Positions 1-9,067 of a DNA stretch of 64,000 nt are shown piece after piece (within the stretch, counting starts at the first letter, position 1; the number at the start of each line of letters is the position of its first letter). The notes beneath the pieces were generated by a model. That model did no database searches, was not told the DNA's origin, and saw only the letters and a list, made by a program, of their open reading frames with translations. This DNA is from Desulfosarcina sp. BuS5. Its GTDB lineage: Bacteria > Desulfobacterota > Desulfobacteria > Desulfobacterales > BuS5. The DNA is taken from positions 1,469,041 to 1,533,040 of the forward strand of contig NZ_CP087952.1 of the NCBI RefSeq assembly GCF_028752835.1, read 5' to 3'. Both the position numbers and the translations under genes were made by a program.

Positions 1-495
1 ACAGGTCAAAGATATTACGATGAATCAGATGTAAGGAAAATTTTAGGTATTAAAGATATTGATCGAAAAACTATTGTGTATTGTCGTGTGTCCTCTTCTA
101 ACCAAAAAGATGACCTCAAATCTCAAATAACAGCAATGGAACAATTTTGTTTGAACTGCGGAATCGCTGTTGATGAATGGATTCAAGAAATTGGCGGCGG
201 GATGAATTTTAAAAGGAAAAAATTTCTTTTTTTAATGTCGCGGATAGCTACCGGGGAGGTTAAAATATTAATCGTAGCTCATAAAGACAGATTATGCCGA
301 TTTGGATTTGATTTTTTTGAACATATGGCAAATGAAAATGGATGCAAAATAAAGGTGGTAAATCAAGAATCTTTGTCCCCTCATCAGGAAATGGTCGAAG
401 ATTTAATGGCAATTATTCATACTTTTAGTTGCAGGTTATACGGCTTACGCAAGTATAAAAAAAACATAAAAAAAATAATCCAGGAAATTGAATAG
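1..495 (+). CDS. tnpA: IS607-type serine recombinase TnpA (5' end outside window)
   Basis: The frame is open from the first base of the window, so the start lies upstream. The visible protein begins with the end of a MerR-like DNA-binding segment (YYDESDVRKILGI) followed by a small serine-resolvase domain (YCRVSSSNQKDDLKSQ, with the catalytic Ser in the RVSS motif, then IVAHKDRLCRFGF). This order is the IS607-family transposase layout: it cuts and joins DNA through a phosphoserine link without needing target repeats. The stop codon overlaps the next start (tnpB) by one base, which is the usual IS607 arrangement. The partner tnpB is broken, so the element is probably no longer complete. Family call is firm; activity is unknown. 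Confidence 0.85.
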   Translation, partial: TGQRYYDESDVRKILGIKDIDRKTIVYCRVSSSNQKDDLKSQITAMEQFCLNCGIAVDEWIQEIGGGMNFKRKKFLFLMSRIATGEVKILIVAHKDRLCRFGFDFFEHMANENGCKIKVVNQESLSPHQEMVEDLMAIIHTFSCRLYGLRKYKKNIKKIIQEIE

Positions 496-1327
496 TGAAC
501 ATTCAATTGGCCCATAAAATCGAACTTAAACCCAATGACGCGCAGAAAGGCTATTTTGCAAAAGCGTGCGGCATATCAAGGTTTACGTGGAATTGGGGAC
601 TGGCTGAATGGAAACGGCAATACGAAGACGGATTGAAGCCAGCCGGATTGGAGCTGAAAAAACAGTTCAACGCTATTAAAAAAGAACTATATCCTTGGGC
701 TTTTGAAGTGCTAAGAGATGCCAACAGTCAGCCGTTCAGTAATTTACAAACGGCATTTAACCGGTTTTTCAAAAACAGTTCAAAATATCCTCAATTTAAA
801 AAGAAAAGCGTAAATGATAGTTTTTATATTGCCAATGATAAATTCAAGGTTGAAAAAAAGAAAATTTACATTCCAAAATTAGGTTGGGTGAGAATGCGGG
901 AATGCTTAAATATTTCCGGTAAAATTTTATCAGCAATGGTGAAGTCTTTGAAGGGCCGAAGCCGCATAATGCCCTACTGAATAGATTAAGACGGTTGAAC
1001 AAATCATTATCCAGAAAGGTCAAAGGGTCTAATAACTGGAAAAAAGCAAAGCTAAAGTTGTCACGATTACATATGAAGATTGGTAATATCCGTAAAGATG
1101 CCCTTCACAAACCAACTAATCATCTGGTTTGTGAATACGACATTATCGGGATTGAAGATCTAAACGTGAACGAGATGTCTAAAAACCATAAATTAGCCGG
1201 ATCAATTTTGGATATGGGATTTTATGAGTTTAAACGTCAACTTGAATATAAAGCTTTGATTGCCGGGGTCAAAACTGTTCAAGCTGACAGATTTTATCCG
1301 TCTTCAAAACAAGGTAAGAATGAGTAA
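495..1327 (+). pseudogene. tnpB: tnpB (IS607/IS605 OrfB) with internal and C-terminal deletions
   Basis: Two open stretches (495-980 and about 918-1327, the latter in another frame) together make a degraded TnpB, the RNA-guided nuclease ancestor of Cas12. The first part matches the N-terminal helical and OrfB region (LAHKIELKPNDAQKGYFAK). Near position 935 the sequence jumps directly to NGEVFEGPKPHNALLNRL in a new frame, so the segment that normally carries the first RuvC Asp motif is missing. The second part keeps the helical hairpin and the GIEDLNV motif with the RuvC Glu, but ends shortly after DRFYPSSK, before the CxxC zinc ribbon and third catalytic Asp. It is therefore inactive. The 3' end where a guide RNA would be encoded also appears lost. 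Confidence 0.85.
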
Positions 1328-1353
1328 GAAGAAAGGAACAGCAATAAAGTCAG

Positions 1354-2520
1354 ATGAAAATTGAAAAATCAGAAAGGTTGAAAAGCCTGCCTCCGTATTT
1401 GTTTAAGGAGATTGACAGGCAAAAGGATGAGGCCAGGGCACGGGGTATAGATATAATAGACCTGGGAGTGGGAGATCCGGATATGCCGACTCCACCCCAC
1501 ATAATAAGAGAGCTGGAAAAAGCCGCCAATGATCCGGCTAATCATCAGTACCCGTCCTATACAGGCATGGATGCTTTTAACAAGGCTGTTGCAGGATGGT
1601 ATGAAAAACGGTTTAAGGTGGATCTGGATCCGTCAAAAGAGGTGGTTACGCTAATCGGGTCCAAAGAGGGGATTGCTCATATACCCCTTGCCTTTATCAA
1701 CCCTGGTGACATGGCGCTGGTTCCCAATCCCGGGTATCCTGTTTATGAAATAGGCGTAAATTTTGCCGGAGGCGATGTCTGTTTTATGAATCTTCTCAAG
1801 GAGAATGATTATCTGCCCGATTTGGATGCTGTGCCCGAGGAGGTTGCACAAAAAACGAAACTGATGTTTATAAATTATCCTAATAACCCGACATCTGCTG
1901 TTGCTGGCATGAGTTTTTTTGACAAGCTGGTATCTTACGCCAAAAAACATGATATAATAATCTGCCATGATGCCGCCTACACAGAGATGGCTTTTGACGG
2001 ATATAAGCCGATAAGTTTTCTTGAAGCAGACGGCGCCATGGAAGTAGGCATGGAATTCCATTCTCTTTCAAAAACGTATAATATGACCGGCTGGCGTATA
2101 GGTTTTGCAGTCGGCAATGCTGAAGTGATCCAGGCCCTGGGTCAGGTCAAGAGCAATATAGATTCCGGAGCTTTTCAGGCCGTGCAACTTGCCGGTATCA
2201 CAGCCCTTGAGGGTGATCAGACCTGTATTGATGAAATGAACGGGATTTATACTGAACGCCGCGATCTATTGGTTGATGGTCTTCGGGAACTTGGACTTAC
2301 GGCTAAAAAACCTAAAGCCACTTTTTATGTCTGGATAGATGTTCCTGACGGATATACTTCCTCTGAATTTGCAAGCCATTTGCTGACAAAAGCGGGAGTT
2401 GTGGCAACACCCGGGAATGGGTTCGGGACGGCCGGCGAAGGTTACATAAGGATGGCTCTCACTGTTGATAATGAAAGGATTAAAGAAGTCTTAAAGAGAA
2501 TAAAAGAGACAGGTTTTTAG
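1354..2520 (+). CDS. dapL: LL-diaminopimelate aminotransferase
   Basis: Fold-type I PLP aminotransferase of 388 residues. DapL converts tetrahydrodipicolinate directly to LL-diaminopimelate using glutamate, a one-step shortcut in lysine and peptidoglycan precursor synthesis that is common in Desulfobacterota. The N-terminus ([16 protein letters not shown], then [12 protein letters not shown]) is typical. The motif YPNNPTSA binds the substrate carboxylate, D206 and Y209 bind PLP, and K240 in [12 protein letters not shown] is the Schiff-base lysine. It starts 27 bp after the tnpB remnant, with a weak aaagga upstream. It abuts folK without a gap, so the two are probably co-transcribed. A generic aspartate-type aminotransferase is the alternative, but length and motifs favour DapL. 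Confidence 0.9.
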   Translation: MKIEKSERLKSLPPYLFKEIDRQKDEARARGIDIIDLGVGDPDMPTPPHIIRELEKAANDPANHQYPSYTGMDAFNKAVAGWYEKRFKVDLDPSKEVVTLIGSKEGIAHIPLAFINPGDMALVPNPGYPVYEIGVNFAGGDVCFMNLLKENDYLPDLDAVPEEVAQKTKLMFINYPNNPTSAVAGMSFFDKLVSYAKKHDIIICHDAAYTEMAFDGYKPISFLEADGAMEVGMEFHSLSKTYNMTGWRIGFAVGNAEVIQALGQVKSNIDSGAFQAVQLAGITALEGDQTCIDEMNGIYTERRDLLVDGLRELGLTAKKPKATFYVWIDVPDGYTSSEFASHLLTKAGVVATPGNGFGTAGEGYIRMALTVDNERIKEVLKRIKETGF

Positions 2521-3015
2521 GTGCAAACACATAATGTTCTGATTTCAGCAGGCTCCAATATCGGCGATAAATCAGGAAACTGCAAAAAAGGTATTTCGGC
2601 TCTTATTCGGACGGAGCGTGCCGTACTTCTTGGGGAATCGAAACTTTACAAAACCGAGCCGGTTGATTATACAGATCAGGACTGGTTTGTTAACTGCGCA
2701 ATCAAAATAAGTACTCCCCTTGAACCTTTGGAACTTTTAACGGAGATAAAAAGGATAGAGTTTGAAGCAGGACGGAAAAAGGATGCTGTCAGATTCGGGC
2801 CGAGAGTTCTTGACCTTGATATTATTTTTTTTGATGACCAGGTGGTAGAATCTGATAATTTGATTATTCCGCATCCCAGGATGCATCAAAGACGGTTTGT
2901 TTTAATGCCGATTTGTGATATAGACCCGGATATTATGCATCCGGTATTAAAAAAAAGTATCCGCGCGCTGCTTGCGGAACTTGATGGCTCAGGGCAGAAG
3001 GTGTCTGAATTATAA
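2521..3015 (+). CDS. folK: 2-amino-4-hydroxy-6-hydroxymethyldihydropteridine diphosphokinase
   Basis: HPPK transfers pyrophosphate from ATP to 6-hydroxymethyl-dihydropterin in folate synthesis. The 164-residue length is normal. The opening ISAGSNIGDK and the signature RFGPRVLDLDIIFFDD around residues 91-106, with the Mg-binding aspartates D98 and D100, are family hallmarks, as is IPHPRMHQRRFVLMPI. It begins with GTG in the base right after the dapL stop, which implies translational coupling. Cytosolic. No folP or folB is visible nearby. Confidence 0.92.
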   Translation: MQTHNVLISAGSNIGDKSGNCKKGISALIRTERAVLLGESKLYKTEPVDYTDQDWFVNCAIKISTPLEPLELLTEIKRIEFEAGRKKDAVRFGPRVLDLDIIFFDDQVVESDNLIIPHPRMHQRRFVLMPICDIDPDIMHPVLKKSIRALLAELDGSGQKVSEL

Positions 3016-3016
3016 A

Positions 3017-3286
3017 ATGAAATTACTAATATTCCTTGCTCTAATATATTTTGGATTCAGGATGTTGAAATCCGGCCTGCAAAGAACCGGACATATAAAA
3101 AACAATGCTCGCAAAAAAGCAGGCTATGGGGGAGTTGCCGGAGAAATAGATGATGTAATGGTGCAGGATCCTTTTTGCAAAGTATATTTTCCGAAAAGAG
3201 ATGCTTATCATTTAAAATACGGCGGCACAGATCTTTATTTTTGCAGCGAGGAGTGTAAGAATAAGTTTGTAGAATCAAAGAAATAA
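3017..3286 (+). CDS. small membrane-anchored TRASH/YHS-type metal-binding protein
   Basis: An 89-residue protein starting one base after the folK stop; I chose the ATG at 3017 because it opens directly with a hydrophobic segment (LLIFLALIYFGFRML). After a basic linker comes a TRASH/YHS-like knuckle with DPFCKVYFPK and YFCSEECKNKF, whose cysteines suggest metal binding. The layout matches small conserved proteins of the PP0621 type. The role is unknown; metal sensing or handling at the inner membrane is an inference. It probably belongs to the dapL-folK transcript. Confidence 0.65.
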   Translation: MKLLIFLALIYFGFRMLKSGLQRTGHIKNNARKKAGYGGVAGEIDDVMVQDPFCKVYFPKRDAYHLKYGGTDLYFCSEECKNKFVESKK

Positions 3287-3347
3287 TCGACGTCTTTTTA
3301 TTGGGGCGTGAAAGCAGGTAACACTTTTTTTCATGTCAAAATCGGTA

Positions 3348-3438
3348 TTTTAACCGCAGAGTACGCAGAAAGCGCAGAGGAAACTGCTTGAATTTTAATC
3401 TAATATCTCAGCGATCTCTGTGTTCTCCGCGGTTAAAT
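3348..3438. repeat. dispersed imperfect palindrome (ccgcagag type)
   Basis: Left arm starts at taaccgcagagtacgcaga and the right arm ends with tctccgcggttaaat; the two are imperfect inverted copies separated by about 30 bp of AT-rich sequence. The wording resembles a palindromic repeat family seen between genes in many bacterial genomes. The rest of 3287-3543 shows only AT-rich spacer, ending in an aggaga ribosome-binding site for the next gene. Confidence 0.6.
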
Positions 3439-3543
3439 CCAGTTTTTTGTGCAAAGTAAATGTAAACTGAAAAATGAAGGATGCCAAATAATTTATAGAT
3501 TGCAGGTTTAAATTAAGTATGCTTATTAAATCAGGAGATAAAA

Positions 3544-4188
3544 ATGAAATTTTTTATAGATACAGCAAATATTGATGAAATTAAGGAAGCTCACAGCATG
3601 GGGATGGTTGACGGTGTTACAACCAATCCCAGTCTGATTGCAAAAGAAGGGCGGGATTTTGAAGAGATTATTAAAGATATCTGCGAAATAGTCGATGGCC
3701 CCATAAGCGCCGAAGTGATCAGTCTTGAAACTGAAGGCATGGTAAAAGAGGCCCGGCACCTGGCTGAAATTCATGAAAATATAGTGGTCAAGATACCGAT
3801 GACGGTGGAAGGGCTAAAGGCTACCAGGGTACTGTATGGTGAAGGGATAAAGACCAATGTTACCCTTATCTTTTCTCCTCTACAGGCTCTTATGGCGGCC
3901 AAGGCAGGCGCAACTTTTGCGAGTCCGTTTGTGGGACGGCTTGACGATATATCCCAGGAAGGTCTTCTTTTGGTGGAACAGATGGTCGAAATATACAGTA
4001 ACTATGCCTTTGAAACCGAAGTGATTGTTGCAAGTGTTCGCAACCCGCTGCATGTGCTGGACGCAGCCCTTTTAGGCGCCGATATAGCCACCATACCCTT
4101 TAGCGTGCTTGGCAAACTGGCGGCGCATCCCCTTACTGATAAAGGTATCAAAGCTTTTCTGGATGACTGGAACAGGTCACAAAAATAA
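3544..4188 (+). CDS. transaldolase of the small TalC/Fsa type
   Basis: A 214-residue TIM-barrel aldolase. It begins [15 protein letters not shown] and carries [13 protein letters not shown], and K83 in VVKIPMT is the Schiff-base lysine. Small transaldolases of this subfamily move a dihydroxyacetone unit between sugar phosphates in the non-oxidative pentose phosphate pathway; some are instead fructose-6-phosphate aldolases, and sequence alone does not settle that here. A good aggag stands upstream of the ATG. The downstream pgsA begins within a few bases, so an operon is likely. Confidence 0.9.
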   Translation: MKFFIDTANIDEIKEAHSMGMVDGVTTNPSLIAKEGRDFEEIIKDICEIVDGPISAEVISLETEGMVKEARHLAEIHENIVVKIPMTVEGLKATRVLYGEGIKTNVTLIFSPLQALMAAKAGATFASPFVGRLDDISQEGLLLVEQMVEIYSNYAFETEVIVASVRNPLHVLDAALLGADIATIPFSVLGKLAAHPLTDKGIKAFLDDWNRSQK

Positions 4189-4195
4189 TAATTTT

Positions 4196-4768
4196 ATGAA
4201 AAAGCTTTCAAAGACAAATATAAAAGAGATCATGGTCCATCCCAACAGCTTGACCTTGTTTAGAATAGTTGTTATACCAATTATTATCATTCTGCTTATG
4301 TATCCAAACAGGTTTTGCTCATTTCTGGCAGCGCTTTTTTTCAGTGCTGCTGCGATTACTGATTATCTGGATGGGTTTTATGCCAGAACAAGGGGACTCG
4401 AAACGAGTCTGGGTAAGGTGATGGATCCGGTGGCGGACAAGTTGCTCATATCATCGGCTTTTATAATGCTTGTTTCCCTGGGCTGGATTCCGGCATGGAT
4501 AGTTTGTATTATAATAGGAAGGGAGCTTGCTGTAACCGGACTGCGCAGCATAATAGCGGCAAGCGGAGAAGATGTTTCGGCATCAAGTCTGGGTAAATAT
4601 AAAACAGGGTTTCAGATAGCAGCTACCATACCCCTGATGATACATTCGGAATATTTTGGAATAAATTTTCATGAGATAGGGTATGTTTTATTGTGGGGCG
4701 CTTTAATATTTACGATATGGTCAGGTGCCGATTATTTTTACAGATTTAAAAAACTCCTCAATTTATGA
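4196..4768 (+). CDS. pgsA: CDP-diacylglycerol--glycerol-3-phosphate 3-phosphatidyltransferase
   Basis: Integral membrane enzyme that makes phosphatidylglycerol phosphate, the committed step to phosphatidylglycerol and cardiolipin. The CDP-alcohol phosphotransferase signature D-x2-D-G-x2-A-R-x8-G-x3-D-x3-D is intact at residues 56-81. Several hydrophobic helices surround it. I take the ATG at 4196, seven bases after the transaldolase stop; MVHPNSLTLFR at 4232 is an alternative start. Length (190 residues) is typical. Confidence 0.9.
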   Translation: MKKLSKTNIKEIMVHPNSLTLFRIVVIPIIIILLMYPNRFCSFLAALFFSAAAITDYLDGFYARTRGLETSLGKVMDPVADKLLISSAFIMLVSLGWIPAWIVCIIIGRELAVTGLRSIIAASGEDVSASSLGKYKTGFQIAATIPLMIHSEYFGINFHEIGYVLLWGALIFTIWSGADYFYRFKKLLNL

Positions 4769-4791
4769 TTGTTGTATTATCGATTTTTTTG

Positions 4792-4820
4792 TTGACTTGA
4801 ATGCCTTCAACAGGTAAATA
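4792..4820 (+). promoter_or_regulatory. sigma-70 promoter for tRNA-Gly/tRNA-Cys
   Basis: TTGACT and TAAATA are spaced 17 bp apart, with the -10 element 14 bp before the tRNA-Gly start. The same hexamers and spacing precede tRNA-Asn at 45293, which supports the call. Confidence 0.7.
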
Positions 4821-4834
4821 GATTATTTTGTTGG

Positions 4835-4909
4835 GCGGGAATAACTCAGCGGTAGAGTGCGACCTTGCCAAGGTCGAAGTCGCGGGTTCAAATCCCGTTT
4901 CCCGCTCCA
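4835..4909 (+). tRNA. tRNA-Gly (GCC)
   Basis: Full cloverleaf: acceptor GCGGGAA pairs with TTCCCGC, the anticodon loop reads TTGCCAA with GCC, the T loop is GTTCAAATC, and the CCA is encoded. Confidence 0.97.
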
Positions 4910-4916
4910 TTTTTTT

Positions 4917-4991
4917 GGCGGCATAGCCAAGTGGTAAGGCAACGGTCTGCAAAACCGTCATTCACCAGTTCGAATCTGGTTGCCGCCTCCA
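4917..4991 (+). tRNA. tRNA-Cys (GCA)
   Basis: Acceptor GGCGGCA pairs with TGCCGCC, the anticodon loop CTGCAAA gives GCA, the T loop is GTTCGAATC, and CCA is encoded. It lies 7 bp after tRNA-Gly and is surely co-transcribed. Confidence 0.97.
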
Positions 4992-5082
4992 TCTAATTCT
5001 TTTTTTATTCCCGGCAAGATCCCCTTTTCATTAGAAATTATCCATTTAGTTTTTTCTGCGTAACAAACAGGAGCTATTAAAC

Positions 5083-6309
5083 ATGATCAACCGTGGTTAT
5101 TATGATGGATTCGGAGGAGCCTTTCTCCCTGAAATTCTTGTTGCGACCTTTGATGAACTCGACAGTGTCTTTACGCAAGCAAAAAAAGAGCCTGCTTTTT
5201 GGGAAAAATATAAGGACATAATGTCCGACTATTCATGCCGCCCCACTCCTTTGACCTTTGCAGAAAATCTTACACGGCATTTCGGAGGAGCCAGGATATA
5301 TATAAAACGTGAGGATCTTAATCATACCGGGGCGCATAAGGCCAACAATGTAATGGGCCAGGGTTTGTTGGTCAAAAGAATGGGCAAAACCAGGGTGATT
5401 GCGGAAACAGGCGCCGGCCAGCATGGGGTCGCCACGGCCACAATGGCGGCCAGGTTCGGTTTTAAATGCACTATATATATGGGTGAAGTCGATATGATGA
5501 GGCAGAGACCGAACGTATTCTGGATGGAACGGCTTGGGGCTGAAGTCATACCGGTTCTTGACGGAACAAGGATTTTAAAGGATGCGATCAATGAGGCCTT
5601 CCGTGACTGGGTGACAAATATGGATACTACCCACTATGTGCTCGGCACTGCCTGCGGGCCGCATCCATTTCCGGAGATGGTATCTTTTTTTCAATCTATT
5701 ATCGGCAAAGAAGCGCGTAATCAGATCCTGGAAAAGGAGGGCCGGCTTCCTGCCAGGGTTTATGCCTGTGTAGGCGGCGGATCTAATGCTTTGGGCATAT
5801 TCCAGGGATTTCTTGATGACCCTGTGGAACTTGTGGGCGTGGAGGCCGGAGGACTTGGGCTCGATTCGGGACGGCATGCTTCCCGTCTTTCTTCCAAAGA
5901 TGCAAGCATAGGCATTGCGCAAGGATATAAAACATATTTTCTCCAGGATAATGACGGTCAGATGAGAGAGACCCATAGTGTGGCAGCGGGACTTGATTAT
6001 GTGGGTGTCTCTCCTATTCTTGCTCAACTTAAAGAAAAGGGCCGTGTACGGTTTGAATCGGCAACAGATAGAGAAGTCGTTGATGCTCTTTCCCTGGCGA
6101 TGAAAAAGGAGGGGTTGATCCCTGCCCTGGAGTCTGCGCACGCTTTTGCTCAAGCATTTAAAGAGGCGCCGCACCTTTCAAAAGAATATATAATTATTAT
6201 AAATCAGTCCGGCAGGGGAGATAAGGATATTTTTACGATTGCGGATGCTTTTAACGATTCGGCCTGGCAGGAATTCATAAAGGGTAAAGCGGAGGAGTAT
6301 AATGCTTGA
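5083..6309 (+). CDS. trpB: tryptophan synthase beta chain
   Basis: PLP enzyme that condenses indole with serine to give tryptophan, working as an alpha2-beta2 complex with TrpA. 408 residues. K86 in HTGAHKANN is the Schiff-base lysine. ETGAGQHG is the COMM-domain approach carrying the catalytic Glu, and GGGSNA binds the PLP phosphate. The ATG follows an aggag. It overlaps trpA by eight bases, so the subunits are translationally coupled. No other trp genes lie next to the pair in the window, so the rest of the pathway must be elsewhere. The 4992-5082 leader is too short to show a trp-type attenuator. Confidence 0.96.
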   Translation: MINRGYYDGFGGAFLPEILVATFDELDSVFTQAKKEPAFWEKYKDIMSDYSCRPTPLTFAENLTRHFGGARIYIKREDLNHTGAHKANNVMGQGLLVKRMGKTRVIAETGAGQHGVATATMAARFGFKCTIYMGEVDMMRQRPNVFWMERLGAEVIPVLDGTRILKDAINEAFRDWVTNMDTTHYVLGTACGPHPFPEMVSFFQSIIGKEARNQILEKEGRLPARVYACVGGGSNALGIFQGFLDDPVELVGVEAGGLGLDSGRHASRLSSKDASIGIAQGYKTYFLQDNDGQMRETHSVAAGLDYVGVSPILAQLKEKGRVRFESATDREVVDALSLAMKKEGLIPALESAHAFAQAFKEAPHLSKEYIIIINQSGRGDKDIFTIADAFNDSAWQEFIKGKAEEYNA

Positions 6310-7066
6310 ATCTTATCTGCTGAAAAAATTACAGAAAAAAAAGATCCTGTTGATGACCCATATAGTATTAGGCTATCCTAGTTTTGAAGATTCTTTCCGG
6401 ATAATTGAAACCATGGTCAATGCCGGCGTCGATCTGATGGAATTACAGATACCTTTTTCAGAGCCTGTTGCGGATGGTCCGGTTATTCTCCGTGCCAATC
6501 AAAAATCCCTGGCAGGCGGGGTAACCGTAAAGCAGTGTTTTGACCTGGCAGAGAGAGTTGCCGGCAGTTTTGATATTCCTTTTCTTTTTATGAGTTATTA
6601 TAATATCCTTTTTAAATACGGAGCCGATAGATTTGCAAAAAAGATGAGCGAAATCGGCCTGTATGGTGCCATTGTTCCTGACTTGCCCCCTGAAGAGGGG
6701 GGCGTCTATCTGAAAGCCATGCAAAAAAATCAGCTTGCCCCGATATTTATATTTTCACCGACCACACCGGATGAACGGCTGAAATATCTCGACTCATTTG
6801 GAGATGGTTTCGTATACTGTGTGGCCAGAAAAGGAGTAACAGGTGCAGATACCAATTTTTCGAAAGATTTGAATTCCTATCTCGCCAGATGCAGAAAAGC
6901 GACAAAGCTGCCTCTGGCTTTGGGTTTTGGGGTTAAAGAACAAAAGGATATAGATTTTTTAAAAGGCAAAGTCGATATAGCGGTTATCGGTTCTGAAACG
7001 ATCCGTTTGATCGATGATAAAGGGGTTGGAGTTGTGGGTGAGTTTATCAAAAGCCTTAAAATATAG
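6302..7066 (+). CDS. trpA: tryptophan synthase alpha chain
   Basis: Cleaves indole-3-glycerol phosphate and passes indole through a tunnel to TrpB. 254 residues, TIM barrel. Catalytic E47 sits in DLMELQIPFSEP and D58 in ADGP, both conserved. The usual PFSDP reads PFSEP here, a conservative change next to the active site. GADTNF and GFGVKEQKD are the phosphate-binding loops. It starts inside the end of trpB. Confidence 0.95.
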   Translation: MLESYLLKKLQKKKILLMTHIVLGYPSFEDSFRIIETMVNAGVDLMELQIPFSEPVADGPVILRANQKSLAGGVTVKQCFDLAERVAGSFDIPFLFMSYYNILFKYGADRFAKKMSEIGLYGAIVPDLPPEEGGVYLKAMQKNQLAPIFIFSPTTPDERLKYLDSFGDGFVYCVARKGVTGADTNFSKDLNSYLARCRKATKLPLALGFGVKEQKDIDFLKGKVDIAVIGSETIRLIDDKGVGVVGEFIKSLKI

Positions 7067-7110
7067 ATTCCCACCTATTTTCATCCAGTGATATAAAACA
7101 GGATACTGTT

Positions 7111-7935
7111 ATGAATAAAGTCAAGGCTCTTGTCTTAACCGGTTACGGTTTGAACTGTGATTATGAAACCGCATATGCCTTGAAACTTGCAGGTGCAAAA
7201 GCGTATAGGGTTCACATTAATTCACTCATAGACGGAACAGTGATGCTGAAGGATTTTCAGATCATGGTCTTTGTGGGCGGATTCAGTTGGGGAGACGATC
7301 ACGGGGCAGGTGTAATCCAGGCTGTGCGCATGAACACCAATATTGGCGACCAGATCCTTGAATTTATTGAACATGGCAATCTTGTGCTGGGAATTTGCAA
7401 CGGCTTCCAAACCCTGGTGAATATGGGCCTTTTACCGGCATTAACAAAAGACACCGATACTGAACCGGGGAAAAACAGATCAGTTGCGCTTACATGCAAT
7501 GACTGCGGCAACTTCAGGGATGACTGGGTGCATTTAAAGGTTAATACCGCATCACCCTGCGTTTTTACAAAAGGATTGGACAGACTGGAATTCCCTGTGA
7601 GGCATGGAGAGGGGAAGTTCTATGCCAGTGAATCTGTCATCGAGGAATTGATTGATAATAATCAGATTGTATTAAGATATGCTTTGCCGGACGGTGAGCC
7701 GGCCGGAGGACTATTCCCATTTAATCCAAATGGATCGGTTAATGATATTGCCGGCATCTCGGACCCGGCAGGACGTATTTTCGGATTAATGCCGCATCCT
7801 GAAGCATTTAATCACTGGACAAATCATCCTGACTGGACAAAGACAAAAGAAAAGCTGAAGCGTCAAGATAAAAAACCGGATTCAGGGCCGACAACAGGCA
7901 TACTGTTGTTTCAAAATGCGGTAAATTATTTTTAA
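7111..7935 (+). CDS. purQ: phosphoribosylformylglycinamidine synthase, glutaminase component
   Basis: Class I glutamine amidotransferase that supplies ammonia to PurL in purine synthesis. The nucleophile C96 is in GICNGFQ, and H229 and E231 in LMPHPEAF complete the triad. VFVGGFSWGDD is a PurQ-specific opening. At 274 residues it is longer than short Bacillus-type PurQ and resembles the glutaminase domain of larger synthases. It is preceded by a 44-bp gap after trpA and ends convergently with map, 20 bp away. No purL or purS is adjacent. Confidence 0.9.
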   Translation: MNKVKALVLTGYGLNCDYETAYALKLAGAKAYRVHINSLIDGTVMLKDFQIMVFVGGFSWGDDHGAGVIQAVRMNTNIGDQILEFIEHGNLVLGICNGFQTLVNMGLLPALTKDTDTEPGKNRSVALTCNDCGNFRDDWVHLKVNTASPCVFTKGLDRLEFPVRHGEGKFYASESVIEELIDNNQIVLRYALPDGEPAGGLFPFNPNGSVNDIAGISDPAGRIFGLMPHPEAFNHWTNHPDWTKTKEKLKRQDKKPDSGPTTGILLFQNAVNYF

Positions 7936-7955
7936 TATAGACCTGAGAAATCGTT

Positions 7956-8843
7956 TTATGGATTTAGATCAAAAGGCGTAAGACTCTCAAAACCATCTTC
8001 TGTAACCAGGATGGTCTGTTCAAACTGTGCGGAGAGTGAACCGTCCGCAGTAACTGCTGTCCATGCATCTTCAAGTATTGTTAACTCTTTCCTGCCAAGG
8101 TTGATCATCGGTTCTATAGTTATTACCATGCCTGGCGTCAATACAATACCCTCTCCCTTTTTTCCATAATGGGGGATCTGTGGAGGTTCATGGAAACCCA
8201 GACCTACTCCATGCCCTACAAATTCCCTGACAACGGAGCATCTGTTTTTTTCAGCATATTCTTGAATAGCCCAGCCTATATCTCCGATAGTGTTTCCCGG
8301 CTTCACGGCTTTAATTCCCAGACGAAGAGATTCCTTGGTTACAGAGACAATTTTTTTTGCGTTTTCACCTGGAGTCCCGACAAAGAATGTTTTGTTTGTA
8401 TCGGCATAATATCCGTTTAAAATGGGTGTTACATCCACGTTTACAATATCTCCATCCTGTAAAACACGTTTTCCGGGAATGCCGTGGCAGATCACCTCGT
8501 TAATAGAAACGCAGACACTTTTCGGGAAACCACGGTAATTTAAAGGAGCAGGTATCGCGCCGTTTTTTATGGTGAATTCATGCACAAGCCGGTTGATATC
8601 GCCTGTCGTTATTCCCGGCCTTATTTTTGCTTCAACAAGGTCAAGGGTTTTTACAGCAAGCCGTCCGGCAGTTTTTATGCCCTCAATATCCGTTTTACTT
8701 TTAAGCCTGATATTATATTTTTTTAAATATAATTCCTTTATATTTTTTGTGGGCTGGAATTTTTTGCCGAAGCAGCACTTTTTAAATTTAAGCCCGCTGC
8801 CGCATGGGCAGGGATCATTCCGCCCGATTTTTATATTTTTCAT
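7956..8843 (-). CDS. map: type I methionine aminopeptidase with N-terminal SEC-C zinc motif
   Basis: Removes the initiator methionine from new proteins. Residues 1-25 hold a SEC-C motif ([16 protein letters not shown]), a zinc knuckle seen on some MetAPs and thought to help ribosome association. The pita-bread fold follows with all five metal ligands: D137, D148, H211, E244 and E275. It starts with ATG after a gaggaag. The gene is divergent from the HD-GYP regulator, with 224 bp between them. Confidence 0.95.
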   Translation of the reverse strand: MKNIKIGRNDPCPCGSGLKFKKCCFGKKFQPTKNIKELYLKKYNIRLKSKTDIEGIKTAGRLAVKTLDLVEAKIRPGITTGDINRLVHEFTIKNGAIPAPLNYRGFPKSVCVSINEVICHGIPGKRVLQDGDIVNVDVTPILNGYYADTNKTFFVGTPGENAKKIVSVTKESLRLGIKAVKPGNTIGDIGWAIQEYAEKNRCSVVREFVGHGVGLGFHEPPQIPHYGKKGEGIVLTPGMVITIEPMINLGRKELTILEDAWTAVTADGSLSAQFEQTILVTEDGFESLTPFDLNP

Positions 8844-9067
8844 TCAATATCTTCCTCTTGATTTGTTTTTTGGATAATGCTTGTTGAATAATTTCCAGAA
8901 GAAATTATATTAATATATTAATAAAAATTATATTAAATAGTGTTGAAAAATAAGCAAGAAAAAAAGATAATAGACATCTTTTTTTATTTGGTATCCATTT
9001 ACGGTTAATTGTAAACTGTGAGCGGATGCGCTTGGTTAGGAACTGAGGACGAAATAACTTATATATC

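Noticed and set aside
5575-6174. 199-codon minus-strand frame opposite trpB
   Set aside because: Fully inside trpB, no domain, no start signals.
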